This document shows positions 30,311-38,858 of a stretch of 64,000 nt of DNA, piece by piece (within the stretch, counting starts at the first letter, position 1; every line of letters begins with the position of its first letter). This stretch comes from Constrictibacter sp. MBR-5. GTDB lineage: Bacteria > Pseudomonadota > Alphaproteobacteria > JAJUGE01. The notes beneath the pieces are model-generated. The model made no database searches. It was not told the origin of the DNA and saw only the letters and a program-made list of their open reading frames with translations. The stretch covers positions 1 to 64,000 of the forward strand of contig NZ_JBEPTK010000016.1 of NCBI RefSeq assembly GCF_040549485.1. Reading direction: 5' to 3'. A program made the position numbers and the translations under genes.

Positions 30311-32334
30311 ACATCCGCGTCCTTCTCTCCTGCGGCGTGCTGGTGATCTGCGCGGCGGCTGCCGGCTTCGCGATGCACTGGAGCTATTTCCGCGGACCGT
30401 CCTTCGACGTATGGGCGGGCGAGCGCGTCGTCGAGGCGCGCGCGCTGATCCGGACGGGAGACCTGGACGGCGCGCGCCGCATGCTGGGCCGTATCGGCGA
30501 GATCTCGCCGGCACGCGAAGCATACGAGCTGGGCCGTTTCTTCCGCGACGGGCTCCTCGGCGACCTGCGTCCGAACGCGGACACCGCCGCGGCCGAGGCT
30601 GCCTTCGCGGCGGCTGCCGGCGGCGGCCCGGGGAAGATCACGGCCAAGGCGCTGCTCGAACTCTCGCGAATCCGGACGGCGCGCGGGGCACCCGATGCCG
30701 AGGTCGAGGGGCTGCTCCGGCGCGCGTCAGACATGGGCGACCGCCGCGCGTCCACGCAGCTCGCGCTCAGGCTCCTGCGATCCGACGCCCCACCGATCCG
30801 TGCCCAGGCGCTGCGGCTTCTCTGGGGCGCCAGCTGGTCCGACCCCGCCGCGGCCATTGCCCTTGCGCGGCTGTACCGGAGCGGTGCCGTCCCGGTACCG
30901 ACCGAGCGTGTCGAAGCGGATCTCGTGGCGCGCGCGAAACAGTTCCTCGCACGCGGGGCGCGGAATGGTGCCATCGGCGACATGATGAGCCTGGGACGCT
31001 TCCTGCGCGACGATGATGTGGGCCAGCGGGATCTGCCTCTGGCGCTGGCGTGGTTCCGTCGCGCCGCAGCCGCCGGTTCGCTTCAGGGTATGGTTGCGGC
31101 GGCCGATCTCCTGCTGGGCGACGACCCTGGGGTGCGCGACGCGGAGGGCGGCGCGCAACTGCTCGCGATGGCCGCGGATGCGGGCAGTCCCGACGCCGCC
31201 TTCCGGCTCGGCCTCCTGCATACGGAGGGGCGCCTGCAGGGCGCGGATGCCACATCGGGCCGGCAGTGGCTGGAGAGGGCCGTGGCCATGGGCTCCGCGG
31301 CCGCGATGGTCCATCTGGCGGAGCCGCTGATGCAGGCGGCGCCGGGGACGGCGGCGTTCGAACGCGGCACCGCGCTGGTCAGGGCGGCGTCCGGCGCGGG
31401 AAGCGCGTCCGCCGCGTTCCTGATCGGCAAGGCGATCGAGCAGGGGCGGCTGGACGGTGGAGATCCCCGTTCCTGGTACGAACTGGCCGCGCAGCGCGGC
31501 AGCCGCAAGGCGATGTCCCGGCTCATCGAAGCGCACCGGATCGGCGATATTGCGAACGTGGATCCGGAGCGTGAAATGTTCTGGATCAGGCGCTCGCTGG
31601 AGAATGGCGGCCGGAACACCACGCTGATGCGGCGGCTGGGCGAGGCGTATCTCGCCGGCACCTACGGTCTGCCGCGCGACCTGGTCCAGTCGGCCCACTG
31701 GTTCGAGCTGGCGGCGGAGCGCGGCAGCAGCAGTGCGATGCTTCAAATCGCGGAAGCCTATGCGAACGGCGGCGGGGTGCCGCTGGACGCGGAGAAGGCG
31801 GTCTACTGGTACACGCGGGCGGCGGAGCGCGGTTCGGTCAAGGCGCTGGACCAGCTGGCGCGGGCCTATGCGTCCGGCTTCGGCGTCCGCCTCGACCCGG
31901 TCGAAGCGTTCAAGCTGTTCCTGCGCGCGGCGCGCGCCGGCTCGGTGTTCGGACTGCGCGAGACGGGCCGCTGTTACGCCATCGGCTTCGGCGTCGAGGC
32001 CGATCCGGAACGCGCGCTCGAATTCTACGAAGCCGCCGCAGCAGCCGATGATACGGCCGCGATGCTCGAACTCTCCTTCTCGTTCCGGAACGGCTACGGA
32101 ACCGCACCCGATCCGCGCCGCGCCTTCGTGTGGATCGAGCGTGCTGCGTTGCGCGCCGACAAGAACGCGCAGTTCCTTATCGGCCGTGCGTATCTCGAAG
32201 GCGATCAGGTCACGAAGGACATCACGAAAGCCCGTACGTGGCTGCGCTCGGCCATGGCGCTCGGGTCCGGTGACGCCGAGCGGTTGCTGGCGGAGATCGA
32301 GCGTGACCTTCCGGTGCAGGGAACAGGCGGATGA
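30307..32334 (+). CDS. Sel1-repeat protein, membrane-anchored or secreted (second of four)
   Basis: 675 residues, ATG overlapping the algG stop (ATGA). A single hydrophobic N-terminal segment (VLLSCGVLVICAAAAGFAM) acts as a signal or anchor. The remainder is Sel1 repeats, best seen from about residue 440: AHWFELAAERGSSSAMLQIA and VYWYTRAAERGSVKALDQLA. A periplasmic assembly role is expected. It is coupled to the downstream membrane protein gene by an ATGA overlap. Confidence 0.85.
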   Translation: MNIRVLLSCGVLVICAAAAGFAMHWSYFRGPSFDVWAGERVVEARALIRTGDLDGARRMLGRIGEISPAREAYELGRFFRDGLLGDLRPNADTAAAEAAFAAAAGGGPGKITAKALLELSRIRTARGAPDAEVEGLLRRASDMGDRRASTQLALRLLRSDAPPIRAQALRLLWGASWSDPAAAIALARLYRSGAVPVPTERVEADLVARAKQFLARGARNGAIGDMMSLGRFLRDDDVGQRDLPLALAWFRRAAAAGSLQGMVAAADLLLGDDPGVRDAEGGAQLLAMAADAGSPDAAFRLGLLHTEGRLQGADATSGRQWLERAVAMGSAAAMVHLAEPLMQAAPGTAAFERGTALVRAASGAGSASAAFLIGKAIEQGRLDGGDPRSWYELAAQRGSRKAMSRLIEAHRIGDIANVDPEREMFWIRRSLENGGRNTTLMRRLGEAYLAGTYGLPRDLVQSAHWFELAAERGSSSAMLQIAEAYANGGGVPLDAEKAVYWYTRAAERGSVKALDQLARAYASGFGVRLDPVEAFKLFLRAARAGSVFGLRETGRCYAIGFGVEADPERALEFYEAAAAADDTAAMLELSFSFRNGYGTAPDPRRAFVWIERAALRADKNAQFLIGRAYLEGDQVTKDITKARTWLRSAMALGSGDAERLLAEIERDLPVQGTGG

Positions 32335-33764
32335 CCATCGCCGTGACCGCGAAAGAGACGCTGCTCGGCGCAGGCGTCACCATAGCCACCACGGCGGTCT
32401 GCTTCGCGTTCTTCGTGGCGGTGCAGGTCCTGTCCTACTGGATACCGCCCGATCGAGCTGCGGCGCATCTTCGCCAGGCGTTCGTGGACGGCGATCTGCA
32501 GCTCGCGAACTCGCTCCCGCACGACGCAGTCAAGGGCTACCACCAGCGCAACGATTGCCTGGTCTTCTGGATGACCATCATCCGCCCGGAGGAGATCGGT
32601 GAATATCTGTCGGCCGGCCAGTTCGTCGGCGACCCGAGCGGCCGCACGACCTATTGCGAGGTGATGCGGGATCATCTGTTAGATGATCGCCTCGGGACCG
32701 AAGACTACGGCAATTATTTGCGATACCTGCACGGCTATCGGGCGGTCACGGTATTCGCTCTGTCGGTCCTGGACGTACCTGGCATGCGGCTGCTCTACAA
32801 AGGCCTCTGCTACGCCCTGCTGCTGACCTCCTGCCTACTGGCCCTGCGGCGCCTCGCGCCCGGACGGGGACCGTCCGACGAGATGGCGCAGCTTCGCGCT
32901 TCCGGCGGTGTCGCCCTGACGGTCGCGTTCGCGCTGTTCTACGGGCTGCCCTATTTCGGCCAGTCGCCGTCCCACGCGCCGCTCGCCTGGACGATCTTCG
33001 CCTTTCTGATCTTCGCGACCGGCCGCGACCTTCTCGCCATGGGGCGGGTCGCCTACTACGCCGCACTTTCCGCCTTCGGCGCCTTCGTCGCCTTCTTTGA
33101 ATATCTCACCGGCGGCGCCGTCATCGGCCTGGCGATGCTTCTCGGCCTGCTGGCGCTGCAGGGCGAGCGTCACACGGCGCCCGGCCCATACGTCCGTCGC
33201 AGCGTCCTGGGGGTGTTCGCCTATCTGGGCGGCATCGTCCTCGCCTTCCTGTTCAACCTCGCCCTGAACTTCTGGCATTTCGGCAACGACGCGCTGATCC
33301 GTTTCGCGCGTGCCCTGATCACCCGGATGGGCACGACGACGGTCACCCGGACGGACGGAGTGGTGGACGGCGGGCAGGCGAAGATCTCCGGTCTCGACGT
33401 CGCCGAAGCACTGGTGGCGAAGCTCGACTTCCTGGCGGGCGGCAATCCCGTTCTGGCGCAGCTGGTGTTCGTCGCGTGCGGATTCGCGATCGTCGGTTTC
33501 GCCGTCGTGGGTCTCATTCACGCGCGCTCGGCCACCAGCGTCGTTCGCGTGGCCCTGGTGGTCGCGTCGGTGGCCATGGTCCTGCTGTGGTACGCAGCCT
33601 TCAAGAACCACAGCCTCATCCATGCGGCGTTCATGGTCCGTGTCCTGGTTTGGATCCCGGCGGCGGCGCTGCTCATGGCCGTGCTCGCATTCGAGCATCT
33701 CTGGGGCGAGCGGCCGGCCCCCGCCGCACCGCGAAGACCTCTCGCCGCAAGGAGGCGTGCATGA
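32331..33764 (+). CDS. Polytopic membrane protein, GT-C-like (candidate Gtr-type glycosyltransferase)
   Basis: 477 residues with one N-terminal helix, a ~110-residue extracytoplasmic loop, then about eight further hydrophobic segments. The loop ends with NYLRYLHGYRAVTVFAL, a pattern seen at the same place in GT-C-like membrane proteins. It is therefore a candidate for transfer of a lipid-linked sugar to the polymer in the periplasm, the third element of a GtrA/GtrB/Gtr system. The acidic motif of known GT-C enzymes could not be assigned with certainty, so polymer transport is another option. Both neighbours are Sel1 genes joined to it by ATGA overlaps. Confidence 0.65.
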   Translation: MTIAVTAKETLLGAGVTIATTAVCFAFFVAVQVLSYWIPPDRAAAHLRQAFVDGDLQLANSLPHDAVKGYHQRNDCLVFWMTIIRPEEIGEYLSAGQFVGDPSGRTTYCEVMRDHLLDDRLGTEDYGNYLRYLHGYRAVTVFALSVLDVPGMRLLYKGLCYALLLTSCLLALRRLAPGRGPSDEMAQLRASGGVALTVAFALFYGLPYFGQSPSHAPLAWTIFAFLIFATGRDLLAMGRVAYYAALSAFGAFVAFFEYLTGGAVIGLAMLLGLLALQGERHTAPGPYVRRSVLGVFAYLGGIVLAFLFNLALNFWHFGNDALIRFARALITRMGTTTVTRTDGVVDGGQAKISGLDVAEALVAKLDFLAGGNPVLAQLVFVACGFAIVGFAVVGLIHARSATSVVRVALVVASVAMVLLWYAAFKNHSLIHAAFMVRVLVWIPAAALLMAVLAFEHLWGERPAPAAPRRPLAARRRA

Positions 33765-36430
33765 TCCGCTTCGCCGGAGTTGCCGCAGCTGCCGTCCTGA
33801 CCGTGGGCTTCTGGTGCGGTCTGGCCTCCGCCGCGGTGTGGGAGCCCCTGGTGCCGAAGGCATGCATCGACACCCGGTCTCTCGTGGAGCAGGAACCGGA
33901 TCTCCTGGGGACGCGCACGTTCGGCAGCGTCGCCGAACTGCACGCCGCGGCCGACGCGGCGGCGCGGGCGCAGGGTGTCACGCTTCGGGACGCGCAATGG
34001 CGTGTCGCTCGGACGGCTGCGGCCTCCGTCGCGGCGCCGGGCGACGTGGCGCCGGTGCTCGATTTTCTCCGGAGCCTCTGGCGGGGCGGCGAGGCGCGGG
34101 CCGCCCTGGCGTATGGCGAGCTGGCGGCGCGCTGGCCCGCGCTTCCGGCCGTGCCGAGCGCCGACCGGGCGCTCGCCTCGGCCGCCGTCGCCGGAAGCGC
34201 CGAGGCCATGCTGGCCCTCGCGCGGCATCGTGCATCCGGCGCCGGCGCCGGCGCCGCGTCCGTGCCGGCGCTGCTCGCGCAGGCGCGCAGCCTGCTGTGG
34301 GGCCGCGTGACGGGGGGCGAGTGCGGGGCCCTGACGACCCTCGCCCGGCTCCATCTCGACCCGGTCGATGGAGAGCGCGATCCCGCGCAGGCCGAGGAAC
34401 TCCTGGCGGCGGCCGCGGAGCGGCACGTGGCCGCGGCCGCCGTCGCGCTGGCGGACCTGCTGCTGAGCGGCGACGGCGTCGCCTACGACCTCGATCGTGC
34501 CATCGCCCTGCTCGAGCGGGAGAGCGGTCGTGGAACGCGCGGCGCCCAGTCGATGCTGCTCCGCCTGCGGCTGGCGGGGCCTCTGCCCGCTCGCGACCGG
34601 GCGCGCGCCGATCGCATCGCCGCGGCCTTCGCCGCGAGCCACGGCCCGGACTCGATGGGCGTGACGATCCTGCTGGCGGAGGACGCGGCCGGCCGGTTCG
34701 GCGGGCCGATCGACCAGGGCCGCGTCGCCACCCTGCTCGCCGAAGCGGAACGACACCCGCCGAGCCTCGACCACGCCATGCTGGCGCGCGCCTACCTGGA
34801 GGGCTGGCAGGGGACGGTGGACATACCGGCGGCGACGCGTGCGTTGACCAGGGCGGTGTCGCAGGGAAGCGCGGAGGCGCAGGCAGCGCTCGCCGAACTC
34901 CGCCTGATGACCGAGGGCGTCGTGCCGGAGGCGGTCCGCATGCTTCAGGAGGCGGCCGAGCGGGGCGTGATCGGTGCCATGCTTCGGCTTCAGGGCCTCG
35001 CGGCCGCAGGGAGCGTCTCCGCGAAGGTCGCCGACCGGATGCGTGCGCTCCTGGTTGAAGCCGCGGGTACCGGTTCGGACGCGGCCGCCTCTGCCGTGGC
35101 CCGGACGATGTTTCGTGAGGCGATTCTGGACGGCGAGCTAGCAGACGACGCGCGGACTGCGTTGGAGCAGGCGGCGCGCAACGGCAGCGTCGTGGCCGCT
35201 CTGGAACTGGAGCGTGCGCGAAACCTGTTCCGGAACGGGCGCGAGAGGGCCGCACCGGATGCACATCGTGCGGCAGGGCTCGATGATTACGGCGCACCGG
35301 AGCGCATGCTGCGCATCGGCCGTGCCTACAACGGGCAGACGGCGCTCGGCACCCACCCCGACATCGCCTCTGACTGGTTCGCGAAATGTGCCCGGTTGGG
35401 CGATATACGGTGCCATGCCGCATTGGCCGGGCTGTCGGACAGGCATCCGGATCTGAACCTGATGCCCGCGGCCGTCGCCGAACGGAGCCGCCGGATAGCC
35501 GCGGAGGCGGGGATCGCCGATGCGATCTTCGCCGTCGGGACGATGACCGGGCCGCCTTCCGGGGAACGCGTCCGCCGAGCCGCCGAACTCAATCATCTGC
35601 CGGCGATGCTCGCCCTTCTGGACGCCAGCCGCGGCGACGCCGCACGGCTTCGCGATGGCGTCCGCTGGTTCGATCGCGCCTCGGCCCTCGCCCAAGCCGA
35701 CATCGAGCAGTCCGTCGCCCTCGGCCGGGCCTATCGCGACGGTAGCAGCCTGCCCAAGGATGCCGACCTCGCCCTCGCGATCTTCACCCGGGCGGCGACG
35801 CTCGGCAGCGGCGTCGCGATGCGCGAGGTCGCCGACCTGCAGCTGGCGAAACCGGAGACGGAGGCGCGCGCGGCGGGGCTGCAATGGCTGCAGCGCGCCG
35901 CTGCGCTCGGCGACGTTCCGGCGATCGAACGGCTGTCGCGGGCTCATTTCGACGGCTGGTTCGGTCGCGCCGATGCCACCGCCGGCTTCCGCTTCGCGCT
36001 GCTCGCCGCCGCTCGCGGCTCTGCCGAGAGCAAGCACCTCGTCGCCGACGCGTTGGAGACCGGATTCGGCACGCGCGCCGATCCCGCCGAGGCTGAGCGC
36101 TGGCGTCGCGATGCCGCCGCCGGCGGCGACGTCGCCGCGATGGTGACGCTGGGCGAGCGTGCGCTCGCGGATGCGTCGCAGAAGGACGGCGACGCGGCAC
36201 TGGCATGGTTCGGCCGGGCGGCGGCGGCGGGCGACGGCCGTGCGCTCTACCGCCTCGGCAGGCTCCAGCAGGAAGGTCGCTTCGGGCCGCCGGACGAGGC
36301 GGCGGCGCAGGGCTTGTTCGAGGCGGCTGCCGAGCGGGGCAACCTGATGTCGATCTACACACTCAGCCGGCTCCGCGACCAGACACACCCCGCTCCCGCC
36401 GAACGGCGTCGGATGCACGGATCGAACTGA
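33761..36430 (+). CDS. Periplasmic Sel1-repeat protein (third of four)
   Basis: 889 residues, GGAGG at 33751-33755 and ATGA overlap with the gene before. Signal peptide MIRFAGVAAAAVLTVGFWC... with cleavage near ASA. Sel1-like repeats run along the whole chain (AQAEELLAAAAERHVAAAAV, AALGDVPAIERLSRAHFDGW). The cysteine pair around KCARLGDIRC lies near residue 545. No enzymatic motif is seen. Context suggests a scaffold in the envelope complex that carries the polymer. Confidence 0.83.
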   Translation: MIRFAGVAAAAVLTVGFWCGLASAAVWEPLVPKACIDTRSLVEQEPDLLGTRTFGSVAELHAAADAAARAQGVTLRDAQWRVARTAAASVAAPGDVAPVLDFLRSLWRGGEARAALAYGELAARWPALPAVPSADRALASAAVAGSAEAMLALARHRASGAGAGAASVPALLAQARSLLWGRVTGGECGALTTLARLHLDPVDGERDPAQAEELLAAAAERHVAAAAVALADLLLSGDGVAYDLDRAIALLERESGRGTRGAQSMLLRLRLAGPLPARDRARADRIAAAFAASHGPDSMGVTILLAEDAAGRFGGPIDQGRVATLLAEAERHPPSLDHAMLARAYLEGWQGTVDIPAATRALTRAVSQGSAEAQAALAELRLMTEGVVPEAVRMLQEAAERGVIGAMLRLQGLAAAGSVSAKVADRMRALLVEAAGTGSDAAASAVARTMFREAILDGELADDARTALEQAARNGSVVAALELERARNLFRNGRERAAPDAHRAAGLDDYGAPERMLRIGRAYNGQTALGTHPDIASDWFAKCARLGDIRCHAALAGLSDRHPDLNLMPAAVAERSRRIAAEAGIADAIFAVGTMTGPPSGERVRRAAELNHLPAMLALLDASRGDAARLRDGVRWFDRASALAQADIEQSVALGRAYRDGSSLPKDADLALAIFTRAATLGSGVAMREVADLQLAKPETEARAAGLQWLQRAAALGDVPAIERLSRAHFDGWFGRADATAGFRFALLAAARGSAESKHLVADALETGFGTRADPAEAERWRRDAAAGGDVAAMVTLGERALADASQKDGDAALAWFGRAAAAGDGRALYRLGRLQQEGRFGPPDEAAAQGLFEAAAERGNLMSIYTLSRLRDQTHPAPAERRRMHGSN

Positions 36431-36440
36431 GGGGCATGCC

Positions 36441-38759
36441 ATGAACGGCACTACACGTCGCGCTCGCATCGGCCTGCTGCGATCGGCCGCCGCCATCTGT
36501 CTGTTCGCCCTCCCGGGGGCCTGCTCCTATCGCCTGGAGGACAAGCCGGGCAGCGTCGAACTGCTTCGGGCGCGCGAGCAGGCGGAGGCCGGTGACCGGC
36601 GCGCGGCACTCGATGCTGTCGAGGCTGGGATCGCCAAGGCCCGGGACCCGGCCATCGTCGCGCGTCTGCACTATGATCGCGCGCGGCTGCTCGACCGGCA
36701 GGGCGGCGGCGATCCGCAGGAGATTCTCCGCGAGCTGGAGATCGCCCGCCGCGGCGGCTATGCCCCCGCCACCATGTTCCTGGCGGAACTGCACGAGAGC
36801 GGCCGGCTCGGCACACCCGACGCCGCGGCCGCGGCCGCCCTGTACGAGGAAGCGCGGGCCTTCGATCCGCGTGCCGCCATCGCGCTGGCGCGTCTGGCGC
36901 AGCAGGGACAGGTCCGGCCGTCGGTGCCGCTGGCGCGGCTCGTGTCGAACGGTGTCGGCGCGCTCGAAGCGCAGGCTGCGTCGGGACAGGTGAGCGCCGT
37001 CCGGGAACTCGCGCGTCTCAATTCCGACGGCATCCTGCTGCCGCCCGATCCCCTGAAGGCCGAACGGCTGCTGACCCGGGGAGTCGAACTCGGCGACGTC
37101 GGGGCGCTCACCGACCTGGCGCTGCTCTGGCTGGCGCGGCCGGAACCGGCGCAGAAGCGGCGCGCGCGGCGCATGCTCGAAAGTGCCGCCGACCGCGGCG
37201 CGCGGCGCGCGATGGTCGAGCTCGCGAAGTTCCATCGGGACGGCAGCTTCGGGGCGCCCGACCTCGTCGCTTCGGCGGGCTGGTTCCGCCGCGCGACCGC
37301 CGCGGGCGAGGCGGGGTTGGAAATGGACCTGGCGCAGGTCCTCCTCGCATCGCCCGGCCGGACGGACGGGCAACTGGCCGAAGCGGTGGGCCTGATAGAC
37401 GGGGCGGTCGCCGGCGGAGACCCCCATGCGGCGCTGATCCGCGGCCGCCTGCACGCGTCGGGAACCGGCGGACCGGTCGACGGTCCCGAGGCGATCCGAA
37501 TGTTCGAACGCGCCAGGGCCGCTCGTCTGCCGGATGCACCCGTCGAACTGGGGCGCCTCTATGCCCAGGGCACCGGCGTGCCTGCTGATCCCGCCCGTGC
37601 CGTGGGCTACTGGCAGGAGGCGCTGAGCCTGGGCGCCACCGGCGTCTACAAGGACCTCGGCGAAGCCTATGCGACGGGAACCGGCGTCGCCCCCGACCCC
37701 GTCCGGGCGCGCGAATACCTGACCGTCGCGGCGGAGGGCGGGTCGATATCGGCCGCGCTGCTGCTGGCGCAGCTCCACGAGCGAGGCGTCGACGGCCCGC
37801 CGGACAATCCGGCGGCGGCGAAATGGTACGAGGTTGCCGCTCGCGAGGGCTCGGTCGGCGCGTCGACGAGTCTGGCGGCGCTGTACGAGCGGGGCGTCGA
37901 CGGCACACCCGACATCCCCCGGGCGGTTCGGTGGTACGAGATGGCGGCGGAGCGCGGGTCGGTCGGCGCCATGGGCAGGCTGATCGCGATCTACGGCGAT
38001 GCGCGGTCCGGGGTCGCGGACCGGTCACGCGCGGTTCACTGGCTGACGGCCGCGGCGGATGCCGGGTCCGGCTCCGCGATGTTCGACCTCGCGAAGGCCT
38101 ATGGCACGGGCGACGGCGTGCCCCGCGATCCGGCCCGGGCGGAAGCGCTGCTGGGGCGCCTCCATGCGACCGACCCGGACTCCGCCGCGTCGATCGCGCG
38201 CGCCTATGCGGACGGGCTGATCGGCGTGCGCGACCAGACGGCCGCGGTCGCCTGGTATCGGCGCGCGGCCAAACGCGGCGATGCACGGTCCATGCGTGCA
38301 CTCGCCGAGGCCTATGACGAGGGGCGCGGCGTTGGCGCCGACGCCCGTGCCGCCGGTGCGTGGTATGCGCGCGCGGCGGATGCGGGCGACGTCGTCGCGA
38401 TGCGCCGGCTCGGCGACCGGATCGTCGCCGCGGGCGAGGAGGGGGCGGGGAATCGCGCGGTGACCCTCTGGCGTCGCGCGGCGGCGGGCGGCGACGTCCC
38501 GGCGATGCGGTCGCTGGCGCATGCGCTGGCGGTCGGGATATCCGACGAAATCGACCCTCGCCAAGCGCTGCGCTGGTACGAGGCTGCGGCGCGGGCCGGC
38601 GACGGCGAGGCGCAGTACCAGGTGGGGATGATGTATCTCCAGGGCCTGGGCGTGGAGCGCGACCCCGAGCGCGCGAAGACCTGGCTGCTCGCCGCGCGGC
38701 GCAACCAGATCGGCATGGCCGATGCCGGCCTTCAGGCTTTGGCAACACTAGCGCGCTAA
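36441..38759 (+). CDS. Sel1-repeat lipoprotein, AlgK-like (fourth of four)
   Basis: 772 residues. The N-terminus has a hydrophobic stretch ending ALPGAC, a lipobox-like site, so the mature protein probably carries lipid on Cys near residue 31. Dense Sel1 repeats follow (FHRDGSFGAPDLVASAGWF, LYERGVDGTPDIPRAV, KAYGTGDGVPRDPARA). AlgK of Pseudomonas is also an outer-membrane lipoprotein of Sel1/TPR repeats that helps place the AlgE porin, but AlgK is about 450 residues; this one is much longer. It is the last gene before the porin gene, which supports the analogy. Confidence 0.85.
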   Translation: MNGTTRRARIGLLRSAAAICLFALPGACSYRLEDKPGSVELLRAREQAEAGDRRAALDAVEAGIAKARDPAIVARLHYDRARLLDRQGGGDPQEILRELEIARRGGYAPATMFLAELHESGRLGTPDAAAAAALYEEARAFDPRAAIALARLAQQGQVRPSVPLARLVSNGVGALEAQAASGQVSAVRELARLNSDGILLPPDPLKAERLLTRGVELGDVGALTDLALLWLARPEPAQKRRARRMLESAADRGARRAMVELAKFHRDGSFGAPDLVASAGWFRRATAAGEAGLEMDLAQVLLASPGRTDGQLAEAVGLIDGAVAGGDPHAALIRGRLHASGTGGPVDGPEAIRMFERARAARLPDAPVELGRLYAQGTGVPADPARAVGYWQEALSLGATGVYKDLGEAYATGTGVAPDPVRAREYLTVAAEGGSISAALLLAQLHERGVDGPPDNPAAAKWYEVAAREGSVGASTSLAALYERGVDGTPDIPRAVRWYEMAAERGSVGAMGRLIAIYGDARSGVADRSRAVHWLTAAADAGSGSAMFDLAKAYGTGDGVPRDPARAEALLGRLHATDPDSAASIARAYADGLIGVRDQTAAVAWYRRAAKRGDARSMRALAEAYDEGRGVGADARAAGAWYARAADAGDVVAMRRLGDRIVAAGEEGAGNRAVTLWRRAAAGGDVPAMRSLAHALAVGISDEIDPRQALRWYEAAARAGDGEAQYQVGMMYLQGLGVERDPERAKTWLLAARRNQIGMADAGLQALATLAR

Positions 38760-38858
38760 ACATCGGCGGTATACGGAGACCCGGCTGTGGGGCGTTGACA
38801 ACACGTAGTTGCTATTGCATCACGGTCGTATCTTCTTGGGGGGACTGTAGTTTCGCCG
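38760..38858. promoter_or_regulatory. Short intergenic region before the porin gene
   Basis: TTGACA at 38795-38800 looks like a -35 box, but no fitting -10 box was found at normal spacing. The 8-mer ACGTAGTT at 38803-38810 also occurs at 7261-7268 inside the palindrome upstream of the giant gene. A G-rich run at about 38838-38843 precedes the ATG. The porin may therefore have its own promoter. Confidence 0.25.

Noticed and set aside
20341-38759. Repeated short DNA words within the Sel1 genes as possible DNA repeats
   Set aside because: They follow the ~36-residue protein repeat and codon bias; no long exact DNA repeat was seen.
38795-38823. Sigma70-type promoter before the porin gene
   Set aside because: TTGACA is good but no -10 box stands 16-18 bases downstream, so it is kept only as a weak hint.
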